64,000 bases of DNA from Cryobacterium zongtaii (GTDB lineage Bacteria; Actinomycetota; Actinomycetes; Actinomycetales; Microbacteriaceae): the NCBI RefSeq assembly GCF_002909375.1, contig NZ_PPXD01000001.1:233709-297708 (forward strand), written 5' to 3'. Positions 28,575 to 36,113 of this stretch are shown piece by piece (the first letter of the stretch is position 1; each line of letters opens with the position of its first letter). The position numbers and the translations under genes are program-made. The notes under the pieces are model-generated. The model worked only from the letters and a program-made list of their open reading frames with translations. It searched no databases and was not told the DNA's origin.

Positions 28575-30422
28575 TCAGGGAGCGGGGACGATGCTGACGA
28601 CGCTGGAGAGTGGCAGTGTGCGCTCGATATCGGCCCGACGGTCCCGGGCGCGGAACCGGCCGCCGCCGACGCTGGCCGGTTCGAGGAGGTAGTCCACCAC
28701 GTCGCCGCCGGGCATCTGCACGCTCACCAGCACCGTCTGCCGGTGCTTGATGGCGGAATCCAATTGCCGGGCCAGCCAGGCGTGCGCGGCCTTCGCCTCG
28801 CCGCCGTCGGTGGCGCGCAACTCCTCGACGAGCGCGACCGTGGGGTCCGGTATCTCCACCCGGCTCGAACGGAGGACGGGGTGCCGGCGCGGATGCACCA
28901 CCTCACCTGCCGCGTTCTCGGCGGCGACGGGGTAGCGGGCATCGGTGAGCGCCCAGAACACAGTGTCGGCGGGATGGGGGCTGGTGAGGCGGCTGGGGGA
29001 GACCATTGTCAGCGCGAGCGCCGTGAACGTCTGGTCGACGGCGATGGCGCCGAGCACCGCGGTGTCCTCGGACGCGATGTAGCTGGGCCCGGCCGGGTCC
29101 TCCGGGTCGATGCGGCCCACCCGCACCGTCCCATACCGGCTGGCGGCGTCACGGATGAGGTAGTCCACCGGCTGCGGGACACCGGTGAGCGAGATCGTGG
29201 CCAGGAAGTGCAGGATGGAGTCTGCGTCGTCGCCGGTCGCGAGGGCGCGGTTGACCGACGCACCGCTCAACCGGTAGCTGGACGCCAGCTCGCGGCTCTC
29301 GACATCCGCGAAGGTGCGCAACCGGGCGTCGATCGAGGCTGACAACGGGCCGGGCGCCACGATCGAGAGATCGTGCTGAAGGTAGACGGTACCCACCTCG
29401 GCGGGCAGCGACGCGGCGATGGTGGCGATGGCGGCGTCGATGTCGCCGCGGAGCACTGAGGCGCCGGCCGGGCTGGTGGACTGGCGAGCGGTGATGCCGA
29501 TCAGCTCGCCCTCGTGGGCGAAGTCGGCGATGCGGTCATCCATCCAGGTGCCGCCGGCCGGGTACAGCCAGGCCACAAAACGGTGCAGGGCATCGCCCCA
29601 GGCCACGCCGGGCCGCTCGGCGACGATCTGGCGGACGTCGGCGGGCAGGGCAGCCAGCCAGGATGCGGCCAGCACGCCCCAGCGGGCCGGTGCGTTCTCG
29701 AGCAGCCAGGCCACTCCCTCGGCGGACTCCGACCAGTAACCGGAGCCCAGGGTGACCAGTTCGGCGCGGGCGGCGATGCCCACAAGCGGGGCAACGGCGT
29801 CCAGGTCGACCCGCATGGCGACGGAAAGACGTTTGGTGTCAGGCAGGCCGAGGCCGCCCCGACTGAGTTCGCGGGCCGGCTCCTGGCTGAGTTCGGTGAG
29901 GAGTTCGGCGATCGAGGAGACGGCGGTGAAGGCACGCTCGGCGGCCAGTCGCTCGGTGAAACGGCTGTCGGTGGCCGAGAGCGGGGCCAGTGGGGTGGGG
30001 GCGGGCACCCCGGCCAGCTCGGCGGCGCTGGGCAGACCCTCCTCCGGCCAGGACCGAAGCCGTTCGGCGACGGCTGCATACGGCCGCACGGTGTCGTCGG
30101 TGCGCACCAGGAGCATCAGCTCGTCGAGGCGGTCGACGCGAGCGGAGATGTCGTCGGCGTTCAGGGTGTCGTGCCCGAGGTCGGCCAGTCGTTCGACAAG
30201 TTCGCCCATCGGGGCGGCGCCCAGTTCGCCGGCCACGGCCAGAACGGCGAGGGTGCTGCGGTCCAGGTGCGCGAGCGTCGACTGGATCGCTGCGGGCTCG
30301 AGGAGCGCTTCGGCGAGGTCGAAGAAGTCGTGGATGCCGTGCGGGGGAATCGATCGGAGCACGATAGTGCGGCGCAGTGCTGCGTCGTTCAGTGCGCGGA
30401 GGCGTGAGGCGAGCGTCAGCAT
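28575..30422 (-). CDS. XPB-associated helicase-domain protein
   Basis: A 615-residue protein with an N-terminal helical/winged-helix part (about 1-330) and a C-terminal region including VGTVYLQHDLSIVAPGPL and ASSYRLSGASVNRAL. This is the 'helicase-associated domain' found in actinobacterial proteins encoded beside XPB. It has no Walker motifs of its own. The pairing with XPB is conserved in mycobacteria, so it is probably a cofactor of the helicase. ATG 30422 has GGAG upstream. Confidence 0.82.
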   Translation of the reverse strand: MLTLASRLRALNDAALRRTIVLRSIPPHGIHDFFDLAEALLEPAAIQSTLAHLDRSTLAVLAVAGELGAAPMGELVERLADLGHDTLNADDISARVDRLDELMLLVRTDDTVRPYAAVAERLRSWPEEGLPSAAELAGVPAPTPLAPLSATDSRFTERLAAERAFTAVSSIAELLTELSQEPARELSRGGLGLPDTKRLSVAMRVDLDAVAPLVGIAARAELVTLGSGYWSESAEGVAWLLENAPARWGVLAASWLAALPADVRQIVAERPGVAWGDALHRFVAWLYPAGGTWMDDRIADFAHEGELIGITARQSTSPAGASVLRGDIDAAIATIAASLPAEVGTVYLQHDLSIVAPGPLSASIDARLRTFADVESRELASSYRLSGASVNRALATGDDADSILHFLATISLTGVPQPVDYLIRDAASRYGTVRVGRIDPEDPAGPSYIASEDTAVLGAIAVDQTFTALALTMVSPSRLTSPHPADTVFWALTDARYPVAAENAAGEVVHPRRHPVLRSSRVEIPDPTVALVEELRATDGGEAKAAHAWLARQLDSAIKHRQTVLVSVQMPGGDVVDYLLEPASVGGGRFRARDRRADIERTLPLSSVVSIVPAP

Positions 30423-30427
30423 GTCGG

Positions 30428-30703
30428 TTACTCCAGTTTCTGTCGAGCCTCGCGAGCACGGCGGACTCCGCTGACGACCATCAGGGCGATGATCAACAGG
30501 AAGCCGAGGGGAAGACCGAAGAGGGGCAGAGTGAGCACGGCGGGCCAGACGCCCTTGCTGAATCCGTCGTTGTCGCCGGCCCCGGCCGCGGTGCCGAGAA
30601 TCACGGCGAGGAAGGCCAGGATGGACAGCCCGACCACACCCGCAACCATGTAGGCCAGGATCTTCTCGAGCCGGCCGGGGTCGTGGGGAGTTTGAGTGGT
30701 CAC
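30428..30703 (-). CDS. Small two-helix membrane protein
   Basis: About 91 residues with two membrane helices (KILAYMVAGVVGLSILAFLAV and a second Leu/Pro/Phe-rich one), then a basic tail RRAREARQKLE. GTG 30703 follows AGG; an in-frame ATG at 30724 would add seven residues and cannot be excluded. It lies 5 bp before the XPB-associated gene, probably co-transcribed. Function is unknown. Confidence 0.65.
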   Translation of the reverse strand: MTTQTPHDPGRLEKILAYMVAGVVGLSILAFLAVILGTAAGAGDNDGFSKGVWPAVLTLPLFGLPLGFLLIIALMVVSGVRRAREARQKLE

Positions 30704-30797
30704 AGACCTAAGGATACGGGGCATAGTCAGCTACAACGGAATATGCTGAGTGAAGCGGCGCGTATTCTGCGCGCCTCAAAATCACAGCGAGGTTCAG

Positions 30798-31178
30798 ATG
30801 CCCACCGGCAAAGTCAAGTTCTACGACGAGGAGAAGGGCTTTGGCTTCATCACGTCCGATGAAGGCCACGAGGTCTTCCTGCACGCTTCCGCAGTGCCCG
30901 CCGGAGTGACGGTGAAGGCCGGGATGAAGCTCGAGTTCGGCATCGCCGACGGCAAGCGCGGCGCTCAGGCGCTGTCCGTGCGCGTGATCGAGGCTCCGCC
31001 GAGCCTGGCCAAGCTCAGCCGCAAGCCGGCTGACGACATGGCCATCATCGTCGAGGACCTGGTGAAGTTGCTCGACGGTATCGGCTCGAGCCTCCGCCGC
31101 GGTCGGTACCCCGACTCCGCGCACAGCAAGAAGATCGCGGCCGTGCTGCGCAAGGTCGCCGAGGAACTGGATGCTTAA
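30798..31178 (+). CDS. CspB-like cold shock protein with C-terminal extension
   Basis: A 126-residue protein. An N-terminal cold-shock domain (residues 1-65; KGFGFITS and VFLHASAV RNP motifs) is followed by a helical extension of about 60 residues (LAKLSRKPADDMAIIVEDLVK...). Most bacterial CSPs stop at about 67 residues; the long form matches the second actinobacterial CSP (CspB). It overlaps the DUF3027 gene by 8 bp, so it is in an operon with it. Confidence 0.9.
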   Translation: MPTGKVKFYDEEKGFGFITSDEGHEVFLHASAVPAGVTVKAGMKLEFGIADGKRGAQALSVRVIEAPPSLAKLSRKPADDMAIIVEDLVKLLDGIGSSLRRGRYPDSAHSKKIAAVLRKVAEELDA

Positions 31179-31992
31179 TCCTTTCGACCCCACCCCGCCC
31201 CAGGCCCCGCCGGTCGTTCCGACCGACACCCCGGCGGCTGAGGCTCCCGTCAACGAACCCACGGCCGACGAGACCACTGTCGTCGACGACGGCCGGGCGG
31301 GTGTGACAGGGGACGGTCCCGCCGAGGACGCCGACGAGGTTGCCGACGACGAGGTCTTCGAGGCCGATGAGGTGCTCGTGGCCGCCGTCGACCAGGCCAG
31401 GTCCGCTCTCGAACTGATCACCCCGGCCGACACGATCGGTGAACCGCTCGGTTACATCGTCGAGGGTGAGCACGTGCTGTCGCTGCTCTTCGACTGCCTG
31501 ATGACCGGTTACCCGGGCTGGCGCTGGACGGTCAGCCTGTCCCGCGTCGACGGCGACTCCGAGCCGCAGGTGCTGGAAACCGAACTCATGCCCGGCGACG
31601 ATGCCCTGCTCGCTCCGGAATGGGTGCCGTGGAGCGACCGGCTCGCTGACTCCAAGGTCGCCGAGGAGCTGGCTGCCGCCGGGCTCGCCGAGTCCGAGGA
31701 CGACGACGACAGCGACGACGACGACGATCATGATGATGACGACGACGACAGTGACGACGACGACGACAGTGACGACGACGACGAGAGCGCAGAGTCCGAC
31801 GACGCCGTCGACAACGGCGTCGACGTTCTCGACGGGATCGACGTGGACGAGGCGCTAGCGGCGTCTGAACAGCACGAAGCCGAGTCCGCAGAGGCCGAGG
31901 CCCAGACCGATGACGGCGCACCACAGCCACCAGCCCAGGCCGGCGTCGTTCAGTTCAGCTCGGAAGACGACGGCCAGCACCAGCAGCACTAA
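31171..31992 (+). CDS. DUF3027 protein with poly-aspartate tract
   Basis: A 273-residue protein. An acidic, Pro-rich N-terminus precedes a conserved globular centre (GYPGWRWTVSLSR, LMPGDDALLAPEWVPWSDR; about 110-165) typical of DUF3027. A striking Asp/Ser tract (about residues 176-210) encoded by GAC/GAT/AGC triplets and a low-complexity tail follow. The last 138 bp overlap the 3' end of the convergent DUF2530 gene on the other strand. Its neighbours DUF2530 and serC match mycobacterial order. Function is unknown. Confidence 0.85.
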   Translation: MLNPFDPTPPQAPPVVPTDTPAAEAPVNEPTADETTVVDDGRAGVTGDGPAEDADEVADDEVFEADEVLVAAVDQARSALELITPADTIGEPLGYIVEGEHVLSLLFDCLMTGYPGWRWTVSLSRVDGDSEPQVLETELMPGDDALLAPEWVPWSDRLADSKVAEELAAAGLAESEDDDDSDDDDDHDDDDDDSDDDDDSDDDDESAESDDAVDNGVDVLDGIDVDEALAASEQHEAESAEAEAQTDDGAPQPPAQAGVVQFSSEDDGQHQQH

Positions 31993-32088
31993 CCAGCCGA
32001 CCGAACCCGCTGCCACCGCTTTCCGCGCATTCGCGCGGGCGGGCAGCGGGTCGGGCCGCCGTTCGCTGTCTCTGAGCCAGAAACGCAT
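31855..32088 (-). CDS. DUF2530 small membrane protein
   Basis: A 77-residue protein with two membrane helices (about 28-45 and 51-72), starting MRFWLRDSERRPDPLPARAN and ending GLGFVLFRRR. This is typical of DUF2530, which is encoded between DUF3027 and serC in other actinobacteria. It lies 6 bp after serC on the same strand. Its 3' half is antisense to the DUF3027 tail. Confidence 0.85.
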   Translation of the reverse strand: MRFWLRDSERRPDPLPARANARKAVAAGSVGWLVLLVLAVVFRAELNDAGLGWWLWCAVIGLGLGLCGLGFVLFRRR

Positions 32089-32094
32089 GGGCGA

Positions 32095-33210
32095 CTAACC
32101 CAGGTTGGCCACTACGTATTCGATCGACGAGACGAGCTTGCGCACGTCCGCCGGGTCGATGGCCGTGAAGGTGGCGACACGCAACTGGTTGCGACCGAGC
32201 TTGCGGTACGGCTCGGTGTCGACGATGCCGTTGGCACGCAGGATTTTGGCAATGGCCGCGGCATCGATCGCGTCGTCGAAGTCGATCGTGGCGACGACCT
32301 GTGAGCGGTGGCTCGGGTCGGTCACGAACGGCGTCGCGTAGTCCACGGTCGCGGCCCAGTCGTAGAGCACCGAGGAGGACTCCGCGGTGCGCGCCGACGC
32401 CCAGGCCAAGCCGCCGTTGCCGTTGATCCAGTCGAGCTGGTTCTCCATCAGCAGCAGCGTCGACACGGCGGGCGTGTTGAGCGTCTGCTTGAGACGGGAG
32501 TTGTCGATGGCGTTCTTGAGGCTGAGGAATTCGGGGATGTACCGCCCGCTGGCGGCGATGCGTTCGACGCGCTCAATGGCCGCGGGGGAAAACAGCGCCA
32601 GCCAGATGCCGCCGTCAGAGGCGAGGTTCTTCTGCGGAGCGAAGTAGTAGACATCGGCCTGGTCGGCTTCGAAGTCGATGCCGGCGGCGGCGCTGGTGGC
32701 GTCGATGACGGTCAGGGCACCAGCGTCTCCGTGCACCCGGGTGACCGGGGCCATCACGCCGGTAGACGTTTCGTTCTGCGGCCAGGCGTACACGTCGATG
32801 CCCTCGGTGGGTACGGCGGTGGCGCGCGAGCCGGGGGCGGCCTTGATGACGTCGGGAGCCGTGAGGAACGGCGCGGCGGCGGCGGCGGCGAACTTGCCAC
32901 CGAACTCACCGAAAACGAGGTTCTGGGCGCGGGTCTCGATGAGCGAGAACGCGGCGGCGTCCCAGAACGCGGTCGAGCCGCCGTTGCCCATGACGAGCTC
33001 GTAGCCCTCCGGGGCGCGGAACAGGTCGGTGAGGCCGGTGCGGACGCGCCCGACCAGGTTCTTCACCGGTGCCTGGCGGTGGGAGGTACCCAGGATGCTC
33101 GCGCCGGCGCCGGACAGGTAGTCCAGCTGCTCCTGACGGATCTTGGACGGGCCGCAGCCAAAACGTCCATCGGCGGGCAGCAATTCTGTGGGGATCTGTA
33201 GGTCCGGCAT
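32095..33210 (-). CDS. serC: Phosphoserine aminotransferase
   Basis: A 371-residue class V aminotransferase starting PDLQIPTELLPADGRFGCGPSKIR. The PLP lysine is in YFAPQKNLASDGG; GNGGSTAFWDAA and TSAAAGIDF are further cofactor-site motifs. It makes phosphoserine from 3-phosphohydroxypyruvate in serine (and possibly PLP) synthesis. It is the actinobacterial form and full length. Confidence 0.95.
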   Translation of the reverse strand: MPDLQIPTELLPADGRFGCGPSKIRQEQLDYLSGAGASILGTSHRQAPVKNLVGRVRTGLTDLFRAPEGYELVMGNGGSTAFWDAAAFSLIETRAQNLVFGEFGGKFAAAAAAPFLTAPDVIKAAPGSRATAVPTEGIDVYAWPQNETSTGVMAPVTRVHGDAGALTVIDATSAAAGIDFEADQADVYYFAPQKNLASDGGIWLALFSPAAIERVERIAASGRYIPEFLSLKNAIDNSRLKQTLNTPAVSTLLLMENQLDWINGNGGLAWASARTAESSSVLYDWAATVDYATPFVTDPSHRSQVVATIDFDDAIDAAAIAKILRANGIVDTEPYRKLGRNQLRVATFTAIDPADVRKLVSSIEYVVANLG

Positions 33211-33284
33211 AACAGGATTCTAGTTGCCCGCCTCGCACGGGTAGTGTTGTGGCGTTGCACATATGGCCGAGCGGGAGGCTGCGG

Positions 33285-33992
33285 ATGACTGACCTTATCG
33301 ACACGACCGAAATGTATCTCCGCACCATCCTCGACCTCGAGGAGGAAAACATCGTTCCCCTCCGAGCCCGCATCTCCGAGCGGTTGGGTCACTCCGGACC
33401 CACGGTGTCCCAGACCGTCGCCCGGATGGAGCGCGATGGTCTCGTCGTCGTCTCCGGCGACCGGCACCTCGAGCTCACTCTCACCGGCCGCACCAAGGCC
33501 GTGCATGTGATGCGCAAGCACCGCCTCGCGGAACGCCTGCTCAGCGACGTCATCGGTCTCGAGTGGGAGTTCGTCCACGACGAAGCCTGCCGCTGGGAGC
33601 ACGTGATGAGCGAACAGGTCGAGCGCAAGATCCTCGAAATCCTCGGTCACCCCACCGAATCCCCGTACGGAAACCCGATTCCCGGCCTCGACGAACTGGG
33701 CGACTCCCCGGCCGTGGCGTTCATGGCGGGCGTCACCAACCTGCTCGACGTCGTCGCGGCGTCGGAGGCCCCCGTGACCGCCGTCATCCGTCGGCTGGGG
33801 GAGCCCGTGCAGTTCGACCCGGTTCTCCTCGCTCAGCTCAAGCAGTCCGGTGTTCTGCCCGGCAACACCGGTGTGTTCTCCGCCGTGGGCTCCTACGTTC
33901 TGGTGCAGGTGGAGGGCTTCGGCGCTGGCCTGGAGCTACCAAACGAGGTCGCCGGTCACATCTTCGTGACCACCCCCGTCACGGGCTCCTAG
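33285..33992 (+). CDS. ideR: Iron-dependent regulator, DtxR/IdeR orthologue
   Basis: A 235-residue repressor. The winged helix MTDLIDTTEMYLRTILDLEE... is nearly that of IdeR. All DtxR metal ligands are at their canonical positions: Met10, His79, Glu83, His98, Cys102, Glu105 and His106. A C-terminal SH3-like FeoA domain is present (about 150-235). Met10 and Cys102 in the primary site indicate an iron sensor and not a manganese-specific MntR. It represses iron uptake when Fe(II)-loaded. ATG 33285 has GGGAGG upstream. Confidence 0.94.
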   Translation: MTDLIDTTEMYLRTILDLEEENIVPLRARISERLGHSGPTVSQTVARMERDGLVVVSGDRHLELTLTGRTKAVHVMRKHRLAERLLSDVIGLEWEFVHDEACRWEHVMSEQVERKILEILGHPTESPYGNPIPGLDELGDSPAVAFMAGVTNLLDVVAASEAPVTAVIRRLGEPVQFDPVLLAQLKQSGVLPGNTGVFSAVGSYVLVQVEGFGAGLELPNEVAGHIFVTTPVTGS

Positions 33993-34230
33993 CCGGACCG
34001 GATTTCCGGCGACATTCACCGTCCTGTTACCAATTCGTTAGAAATCGTCCATTTTGGGTGACAAACCGGATTCGGTCACGTAGCCTCGACCTGCCCACAG
34101 ATCAGAGACCGATCGACGGGCCCGCGCAAGACGTCTCTACCCTTCCCGTCGCTTGCTGCGGAAATTCACGCGTTCACTCGCACCTGGACGGGGCAACTTC
34201 CTAGTGTTGTCGAGGCGCCGGAGGTCCGAA

Positions 34231-35100
34231 TTGACTCTGTTAAAAAGAAGACTGTCCAGGCGCGGTCGACGTGCCACTGCTGTGGCCATCCGCCCCGCTC
34301 CCGCCGATCCGATGCGCGCGACACAATCCGAGGTGGGGCCGCGCATCGTCATGAGGCCGGGGGCGCCCGTCAGGCGATCCAGACTCCGCAGCACAGTGGG
34401 TCCGGTCGTGATGATGACCCTGGCAACCGGCCTCGTCGCCACCATGGCGCTGCCGGCCTACGCGTTCGCCCCGGCGGACCCCGCGGGTAACTTTGCGGCC
34501 ACGGATGCCACCGAGCTGACCCAGGCGGGCGCCCAGGGGGTGGCCGTCGATGACGGTGCCGCTTCGGTCTCGGTCGCCCAGGACGCCTTCGCGGCCACGC
34601 CGCAGGCTGAGATCGACGCCGCCGAAGCCGCCGAAGCCGCCGAAGCCGCCGAAGCCGCCGAGGCCGCGCGAGCGGCCGCGGCGACCTCAATGACCACCTA
34701 TGCGGAGTCGTTCACCGGCCCGTCGGCGGCCGACTACCTGGCCAGCTCGGCCTACCCGAGTTTCAGCCTCTCGTCGGTCTACAGCGTTGCGTTGCAATAT
34801 CAGGGCGTTCCCTACGTTTACGGGGGCGCCACCCCGGCCGGGTTCGACTGCTCCGGCTTCGTGATGTACGTATATGCGCAGTTCGGCATCTCCCTGCCGC
34901 ACTCTTCCACCGGACAGGGCGCGGCCGGCACCCGGATCGACCTGGCGGATGCCCAGCCGGGCGACCTGGTGATCATGGACGGCCACGACGGGTTCTACGC
35001 CGGCAACGGCAACATCCTGCACGCGCCGTACGAAGGGGCGGCGGTGCGGGTGCAGCCGATCTGGACCGCTGACTATTACATCGTGCGATTGGGCATCTGA
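34231..35100 (+). CDS. Exported NlpC/P60 cell-wall hydrolase
   Basis: A protein of about 289 residues. A basic N-terminus, a signal/anchor helix (TVGPVVMMTLATGLVATMAL, then PAYAFAPAD) and a shared extracellular motif (DAFAATPQAEID) precede five Ala-Glu-Ala repeats. The C-terminal NlpC/P60 domain has catalytic Cys in PAGFDCSGFV, His in DGHDGFYAG and a third polar residue in HAPYEG. It cleaves peptidoglycan stem peptides. TTG 34231 is chosen because GGAGG lies 6 nt upstream. The 238 bp before it hold its promoter and leader; no riboswitch was recognised. Confidence 0.87.
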   Translation: MTLLKRRLSRRGRRATAVAIRPAPADPMRATQSEVGPRIVMRPGAPVRRSRLRSTVGPVVMMTLATGLVATMALPAYAFAPADPAGNFAATDATELTQAGAQGVAVDDGAASVSVAQDAFAATPQAEIDAAEAAEAAEAAEAAEAARAAAATSMTTYAESFTGPSAADYLASSAYPSFSLSSVYSVALQYQGVPYVYGGATPAGFDCSGFVMYVYAQFGISLPHSSTGQGAAGTRIDLADAQPGDLVIMDGHDGFYAGNGNILHAPYEGAAVRVQPIWTADYYIVRLGI

Positions 35101-35156
35101 GCCGTTTGATCTGGCCGCTCCTGAGACCGCCCGGGTAAACACTGGGTTACGCATAG

Positions 35157-35196
35157 CACAAATGGTGCGACACGTTTTCGTAGCGCACCATTTGTG
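35157..35196. terminator. Hairpin after the NlpC/P60 gene (terminator or operator)
   Basis: CACAAATGGTGCG (35157-35169) pairs perfectly with CGCACCATTTGTG (35184-35196) around a 14-nt loop. No T run follows. It is a likely terminator, but it lies just before the small ORF at 35242, so an operator is possible. Confidence 0.6.
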
Positions 35197-35241
35197 GGTT
35201 AACCTGATGCCCTGATGTTCTGCGGGATTTTGGGAGAGCCA

Positions 35242-35367
35242 ATGCGCAAGCTACGCACGATCCACACCATGGATGTGCGCGGACACTTCGCGCTGCGGCA
35301 CAGCAGTCAAATCTGTCTGGGTGTCGTGTGCCCCGAGCACACCGAAGCCCATGGGGCGTTGTCATGA
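35242..35367 (+). CDS. Small ORF, 41 residues, Cys/His motif
   Basis: ATG 35242 has GGGAGAG just upstream. The product begins MRKLRTIHTMDVRGHFALRH and contains C-x4-C-x2-H-x3-H (Cys25, Cys30, His33, His37), a possible zinc site. Its TGA lies in the loop of a textbook Rho-independent terminator (35353-35383). It is either a genuine small protein gene with a coincident terminator, or a leader peptide for the HNH gene 100 bp downstream. No homologue is recognised. Confidence 0.5.
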   Translation: MRKLRTIHTMDVRGHFALRHSSQICLGVVCPEHTEAHGALS

Positions 35368-35387
35368 TGACGACGCCCCTTTTGTTT
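35353..35387 (+). terminator. Rho-independent terminator inside the end of the 41-residue ORF
   Basis: GGGGCGT-T-GTCA, loop TGA, TGAC-G-ACGCCCC, then TTTTGTTT. The 12-bp stem with T tract is the best-formed terminator in the window. Confidence 0.9.
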
Positions 35388-35466
35388 GCCCGCATCTCCT
35401 CCCCGTCGACGCCAGACAGCAGTTCGAATGGCTGGAAGCCGTCCAGCCTTTTTCGAAAGGGAGCGC

Positions 35467-35967
35467 ATGCGCACACTGGTCCTCAACGCGGGATATGAAC
35501 CTCTCGCGGTCGTGTCGTTCAAGCGGGCACTCGTGCTCGTCATGAACCAGAAGGCAACAATCATTCAGGCGGACCAGGGACACCCGGTCTGGGCGGCGAC
35601 GGAGTCGTGGGAGCGGCCCAGCGTCATCCTGCTCACCCGTTACGTGCGCCTGCCGCGGTCGCGGGCCGTGCCGGTCAGCAGGCGCGGAGTGCTGCGGCGC
35701 GACGACCACCGCTGCGGCTACTGCGGCAAAAACGCCAGCACCATTGACCACGTGCAGCCGCGGTCACGCGGCGGCCGCGACACCTGGGACAACCTCGTGG
35801 CCTGCTGCCTGCGCTGCAACAACCTCAAGAGCGACCGCACACCCGCCGAAATGGGCTGGGACCTGCGCTTCGACCCCCGGATGCCGCAGGGCACCACCTG
35901 GGTGGTCAGTGGCGTGGAACGACCGTTGCCGCAGTGGGACGAGTTCCTCGCACCGGCCGCCGCGTAG
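35467..35967 (+). CDS. HNH endonuclease family protein
   Basis: A 166-residue protein. The N-terminal MRTLVLNAGYEPLAVVSFKRA is typical of a widespread actinobacterial HNH protein. The C-terminal HNH core has zinc Cys pairs (CGYCGKN, CCLRCNNLK) around TIDHVQPRSRGG (the catalytic His). It is a nuclease of unknown biological role; no methyltransferase or phage gene is nearby. ATG 35467 has AAGGGAG upstream. Confidence 0.9.
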   Translation: MRTLVLNAGYEPLAVVSFKRALVLVMNQKATIIQADQGHPVWAATESWERPSVILLTRYVRLPRSRAVPVSRRGVLRRDDHRCGYCGKNASTIDHVQPRSRGGRDTWDNLVACCLRCNNLKSDRTPAEMGWDLRFDPRMPQGTTWVVSGVERPLPQWDEFLAPAAA

Positions 35968-36113
35968 TCTCATCGCTCGGCTCGACTTTGTGGATGTGCA
36001 CCCCTTTATAGTGCCATTGTCACGAAAACGTAACGCTCAACGTGACAGCCGACCACGCATCGCCTACAGTTGAAAAGTCCCCCTTCCGGTAGTGGCTGTT
36101 TAGAGGATTATCT

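Noticed and set aside
28575..30422. Considered whether the XPB-associated protein is itself an active helicase
   Set aside because: No Walker A or DEAD-type box can be seen; it is better described as an associated, non-ATPase protein.
31695..31794. Repetitive tract that at first looks like a CRISPR or satellite array
   Set aside because: It is an in-frame run of Asp codons with no spacers and no cas genes nearby.
33993..34230. Possible c-di-AMP riboswitch before the NlpC/P60 gene, a common location for it
   Set aside because: The conserved GGGGUGAAUC-like core and flanking pseudoknot segments were not found. A GTTACC-N5-GTTAGA pair resembles an OmpR-type site but is too weak to call.
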